DNA from: Achromobacter aegrifaciens
Lineage (GTDB): Bacteria > Pseudomonadota > Gammaproteobacteria > Burkholderiales > Burkholderiaceae_B
Reading direction: 5' to 3'
NCBI RefSeq assembly: GCF_902859735.1
Contig: NZ_CADIJY010000001.1
Location: 620,001-684,000, forward strand
DNA length: 64,000 nucleotides
In this document: positions 61,448 to 64,000 of the stretch, piece by piece
How positions within the stretch are numbered: position 1 is the stretch's first letter
How the letters are laid out: each line of letters opens with the position of its first letter
Translations under genes and position numbers: made by a program
Notes under the pieces: generated by a model
The model's input: the letters and a program-made list of their open reading frames with translations, nothing else
The model's database searches: none
Told to the model about the DNA's origin: nothing

Positions 61448-61556
61448 GGCAGCTCCTCCGGTTTTGCATTCTTCTTGGTCTGGCCGGCGCCTCTGCTGCG
61501 TGGCCTCTTTCAAACGGAGTATAGGTTTTCCAGCCGCTGTCGACTAAGCAAACGTT

Positions 61557-61583
61557 TTGATGGAAACGCATAAATTCCATCAA
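61557..61583. promoter_or_regulatory. inverted repeat TTGATGGAA-N9-TTCCATCAA (candidate LysR site)
   Basis: Perfect 9-bp arms (61557-61565 and 61575-61583) in the divergent region between the aldolase (start 61447) and the acyl-CoA synthetase (start 61745). Its left half with spacer recurs at 61616. The truncated LysR gene at the right edge is the nearest candidate regulator. Confidence 0.6.
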
Positions 61584-61615
61584 TCATTCGGCCATGCCGG
61601 CAGGCATGAAAAACC

Positions 61616-61633
61616 TTGATGGATATGCATAAA
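61616..61633. repeat. direct repeat of the operator half-site
   Basis: TTGATGGATATGCATAAA matches 61557-61574 at 16 of 18 positions and is 59 bp away in the same orientation. Two sites on about the same helix face would suit a LysR tetramer. Confidence 0.55.
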
Positions 61634-61744
61634 AACGTTTAGCTAGTGCGGCGAAATTCCGCTACCTATACTGATTTTCCTACCCATGGGCGCGGCGGCA
61701 AGGAGCCGGCGCGTCCTTGAAAAATCAGAATAGCCGGAGGCTGG

Positions 61745-63283
61745 ATGGACGCTGCAGGAAACCGCGGGATCACGGATTTGCTCGATGAACAGGCGCTGTG
61801 CCACGGGCATAAGTTGGCGATCGTGCATGAGTACCACAACGGCGACATCAGCCAGTTGAGTTTCATCCAATTACGCGAAGCGGCCCGCGCATTTGCCGCG
61901 GGCTTGCAGGCGCGCGGCGTGAAGCCGGGCGACCGCGTATTCGTATTCATGGGCAACACGGCGGAGTACGTGCCGCTGTGGATGGGCCTGATGCTGGCAG
62001 GCGCCGTCATCGTGGCGGGCAACATCCATCTCACTGCGCCGGAAGTGGCCTATCAGCTTGAGCATTGCCAGCCCGCGCTGGCGCTGGTCGAGCCTGCGCA
62101 TGAAGCGCTGGTTCGCGAAGTGTGCGCCGGGATGGACCAGGCGCCGGATATCGTGCCGGTGGCGCGCGGCAGCCTGGGGCAGGAAGGATTGAGCGGTGCG
62201 CTGGCTGCGGCATCCGCGGATTACCGGGCTCCCGAGCTGTGCAGCGACGACCTTGCCCAGATCCTGTACACCTCGGGCACGTCGGCGCGGCCCAAGGGCG
62301 TGATGCTCACCCACGCCAATCTGCTCTGGTGTGGCCAGGCGGGCGCAGCCAACAGCGGCATTGGCCGCGCTGACCGCGTGTTCAACAACAAGCCGCTGTT
62401 CCACGCCAACTGCCAGGAAACCGTGCTGTCCTGCCTGACCGCGGGCGCCACCGCGGTGATCGGGGAACGCTATAGCGCCACGCGCTACCTGCGCCAGCTC
62501 ATCGAACACCGCATCACGATCTGCAGCCTGTCCGGCATGCTGTGCCGAACCTTGTTGAACCAGCCGGCCACGCCATTCGATACAGCGCATCAGGTGCGGT
62601 ACGCGGGCTATGCCATCAATATTTCGGAAGCCGAGATCGCGGCGTTCATCGAGCGTTTCCGCATCCCGCTGCGCAATGGCTATGGGCAGTCGGAGACCAT
62701 GCTCTACATCACCTTGCAGCCGCATGCCTCGCCGTCCGCCTATCCGTCCATCGGGCGCGCCACGCCCGACCGCGAAGTGTTCGTGGTCGACGACGACAAC
62801 CGGCCGGTCGCCATAGGCGCAGTGGGCGAGATCGTGGTGCGCGGACGTCCTGGGCGCACGCTGACCCTGGGCTACTACCGCGACCCGGCTGCGACGCAGG
62901 CCGTGTTCGAGGGCGGCTGGCTGCACACGGGGGATCTCGGCTACCAGGACGCCAAGGGCAACTTCTTTTTCTTCGGCCGCAAGAAGGAGGTGATCAAGCG
63001 GGCCGGCGAGAATATCTCGGCCGCGGAAGTGGAAGAGGCCCTGATGGGGCATCCGGCCGTGCGCGACGTGGCCGTGGTGGGCATACCCGATCCGGTGCGC
63101 GACCAGTCGGTCAAGGCTTTCGTCGTGCTGCACGCAGGGCACCAGGCGGATGCGGATGCCATCAAGACCTATTGCGCCGGGCGGCTGGCGTACTTCAAGG
63201 TGCCCGAGCACGTGCAGTTCATGGCTGAGCTGCCGCGCAACGCCAGCGGCAAGGTGCAGAAGCGCGCGCTGCTCGACGCCTGA
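61745..63283 (+). CDS. AMP-dependent acyl-CoA synthetase/ligase
   Basis: 512 residues. Adenylation motifs are TSGTSARPKGVM (176-187), NGYGQSETML, HTGDLGYQDAKGNFFFFGRK and the C-terminal catalytic Lys503 in ASGKVQKRALL. It activates a carboxylic acid to its CoA thioester with ATP. It is divergent from the aldolase-PanE-Bug-BVMO-patatin genes across a region with LysR-type sites. It is the only acyl-CoA synthetase in the window; chain type is not readable. Confidence 0.92.
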   Translation: MDAAGNRGITDLLDEQALCHGHKLAIVHEYHNGDISQLSFIQLREAARAFAAGLQARGVKPGDRVFVFMGNTAEYVPLWMGLMLAGAVIVAGNIHLTAPEVAYQLEHCQPALALVEPAHEALVREVCAGMDQAPDIVPVARGSLGQEGLSGALAAASADYRAPELCSDDLAQILYTSGTSARPKGVMLTHANLLWCGQAGAANSGIGRADRVFNNKPLFHANCQETVLSCLTAGATAVIGERYSATRYLRQLIEHRITICSLSGMLCRTLLNQPATPFDTAHQVRYAGYAINISEAEIAAFIERFRIPLRNGYGQSETMLYITLQPHASPSAYPSIGRATPDREVFVVDDDNRPVAIGAVGEIVVRGRPGRTLTLGYYRDPAATQAVFEGGWLHTGDLGYQDAKGNFFFFGRKKEVIKRAGENISAAEVEEALMGHPAVRDVAVVGIPDPVRDQSVKAFVVLHAGHQADADAIKTYCAGRLAYFKVPEHVQFMAELPRNASGKVQKRALLDA

Positions 63284-63299
63284 ACGCGGCCGCGAGTTC

Positions 63300-64000
63300 T
63301 CAGGCGTGGCCGGTAGCCGCCTTGCCCAGCCGGGCTAGGGCTTCGGCGACCTGATGGACGACGGACTGGCCCTGGTTGCGGTGGATGGCGATGGTGAACT
63401 CCAGCGTCAGCGGCGTCAGCGCCGGGTCCACCAGCACCAGGGTGCCGGCGCGAACTTGTTCGGCCACCATCATTTCCGGCAACTGCGCGATGCCGCCGCC
63501 CGCCTCGACGACTTCGATCAGGCTGTTCAGGCGATTGCAGCTGCAGATGTTGTCCAGGTTGGCGCCCATGTCGCGCAACTCGTCCTGCGCCGGGCCAAAG
63601 AAGCCCGACGGACGCGATACGCACCACAGCGGCTCGGTTTGCAGTAGCGATTGCATGCTGCGAGGCTTGCCTTCCGCGTCGCTGAGCAGCCGGGACGAGA
63701 CCATCCACGACATGCGGGTCGTGCCCAGCGATTCGCAGATGAACTGGTCGTCGCGCAGATGATTGGCCATGATGGCAATGTCCAGCGCGCCGGACGTCAG
63801 GTGTTCCTGCAGCTTGATCGCCAGGTCCAGCTCGATCTCGTAGGAAACGCGCGGCAGGGCGCGGCGCAGCTCGGGCACCACGCGTGAAAACCAGGTCATG
63901 GAAATCTCGCCCATGCCGATGCGCACCGTGCCGGCCGCGTTGTTGACGGCCTCCGCGTCGGTGAAGGCGTCTTCCACCGCCAGCAGCAGCGGTTCCACGC
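63300..64000 (-). CDS. LysR-family regulator, C-terminal part (N-terminus outside window)
   Basis: About 233 residues of the effector-binding domain run open to the right edge (VRIGMGEISMTWFSRVVPEL near the cut), so the HTH lies beyond it. The layout matches LysR periplasmic-binding-like domains, including LIEVVEAGGGIAQLPEMMVA. It is convergent with the acyl-CoA synthetase and is the closest candidate for the sites at 61557-61633. Confidence 0.85.
   Translation of the reverse strand, partial: VEPLLLAVEDAFTDAEAVNNAAGTVRIGMGEISMTWFSRVVPELRRALPRVSYEIELDLAIKLQEHLTSGALDIAIMANHLRDDQFICESLGTTRMSWMVSSRLLSDAEGKPRSMQSLLQTEPLWCVSRPSGFFGPAQDELRDMGANLDNICSCNRLNSLIEVVEAGGGIAQLPEMMVAEQVRAGTLVLVDPALTPLTLEFTIAIHRNQGQSVVHQVAEALARLGKAATGHA

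Overview
The window is a GC-rich, gene-dense chromosomal segment with many compact catabolic operons. Six extracytoplasmic solute receptors of the Bug (tripartite-tricarboxylate receptor) family lie in 64 kb without TctA/TctB membrane genes. Together with many LysR/GntR/MocR regulators and several CoA-dependent catabolic modules, this points to a betaproteobacterium of the Alcaligenaceae (Bordetella/Achromobacter type). That assignment is inferred from gene content and protein style, not from a marker gene. No insertion sequence, phage gene, CRISPR array or rRNA operon was seen.

Region 1 (1-13,976) is one regulon. A minus-strand operon runs from 6136 to the left edge: a LIV-type receptor, livG, livF, livH, livM, an acyl-CoA dehydrogenase and a TetR regulator cut by the edge. 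Divergent from it is a six-gene plus-strand operon (6443-11493): an HSD10-like SDR, an enoyl-CoA hydratase, a DUF35 Zn-ribbon protein, a thiolase-fold protein without the catalytic Cys, a MaoC-type hydratase and a PRISE-type enone reductase. A cyclase-family hydrolase plus Bug receptor operon (13559-11515) follows. Four copies of an ATACC-N4-GGTAT-type operator, in two pairs each about 98 bp apart, link the three transcription units. I read this as a degradation pathway for an imported branched or cyclic (terpenoid- or steroid-like) acid; the substrate is unknown.

Region 2 (13,977-24,117) holds a four-gene operon (Bug receptor, FAH-family hydrolase, aromatic aminotransferase, secreted M20 amidohydrolase), a membrane diguanylate cyclase with an intact I-site, and a LysR / Bug receptor / gamma-glutamyltransferase group. 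Region 3 (24,278-32,111) has an AlgZ/AlgR-like LytTR two-component pair, then a six-gene operon (ectoine-hydrolase-like M24 protein, ABC transporter, EutA-like Asp/Glu racemase-family protein, Lrp regulator) with a divergent LysR.

Region 4 (32,138-42,137) contains a tRNA-Cys-like gene with an extra base in the anticodon stem and a cluster of decarboxylase/PLP genes: Orn/Lys/Arg decarboxylase, MocR regulator, phosphatidylserine decarboxylase, hisC, a redoxin/AhpD-like pair with an AraC regulator, a YggS PLP-homeostasis protein, a small hypothetical and a class I amidotransferase. A TGTCCTAGGACA-like motif recurs in front of the decarboxylase, mocR and psd/hisC.

Region 5 (42,138-49,380) has two related cupin proteins, an MHS-family transporter, two GntR/FCD regulators, two Bug receptors and a DapA-superfamily aldolase. 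Region 6 (49,393-55,590) has LysR, serC, a second MocR regulator, glyA and a BenE transporter. Region 7 (55,748-64,000) has a class II aldolase, ketopantoate-reductase-like protein, Bug receptor, 4-hydroxyacetophenone-monooxygenase-like Baeyer-Villiger enzyme and patatin-like hydrolase in one direction, a divergent acyl-CoA synthetase, and a LysR gene cut by the right edge.
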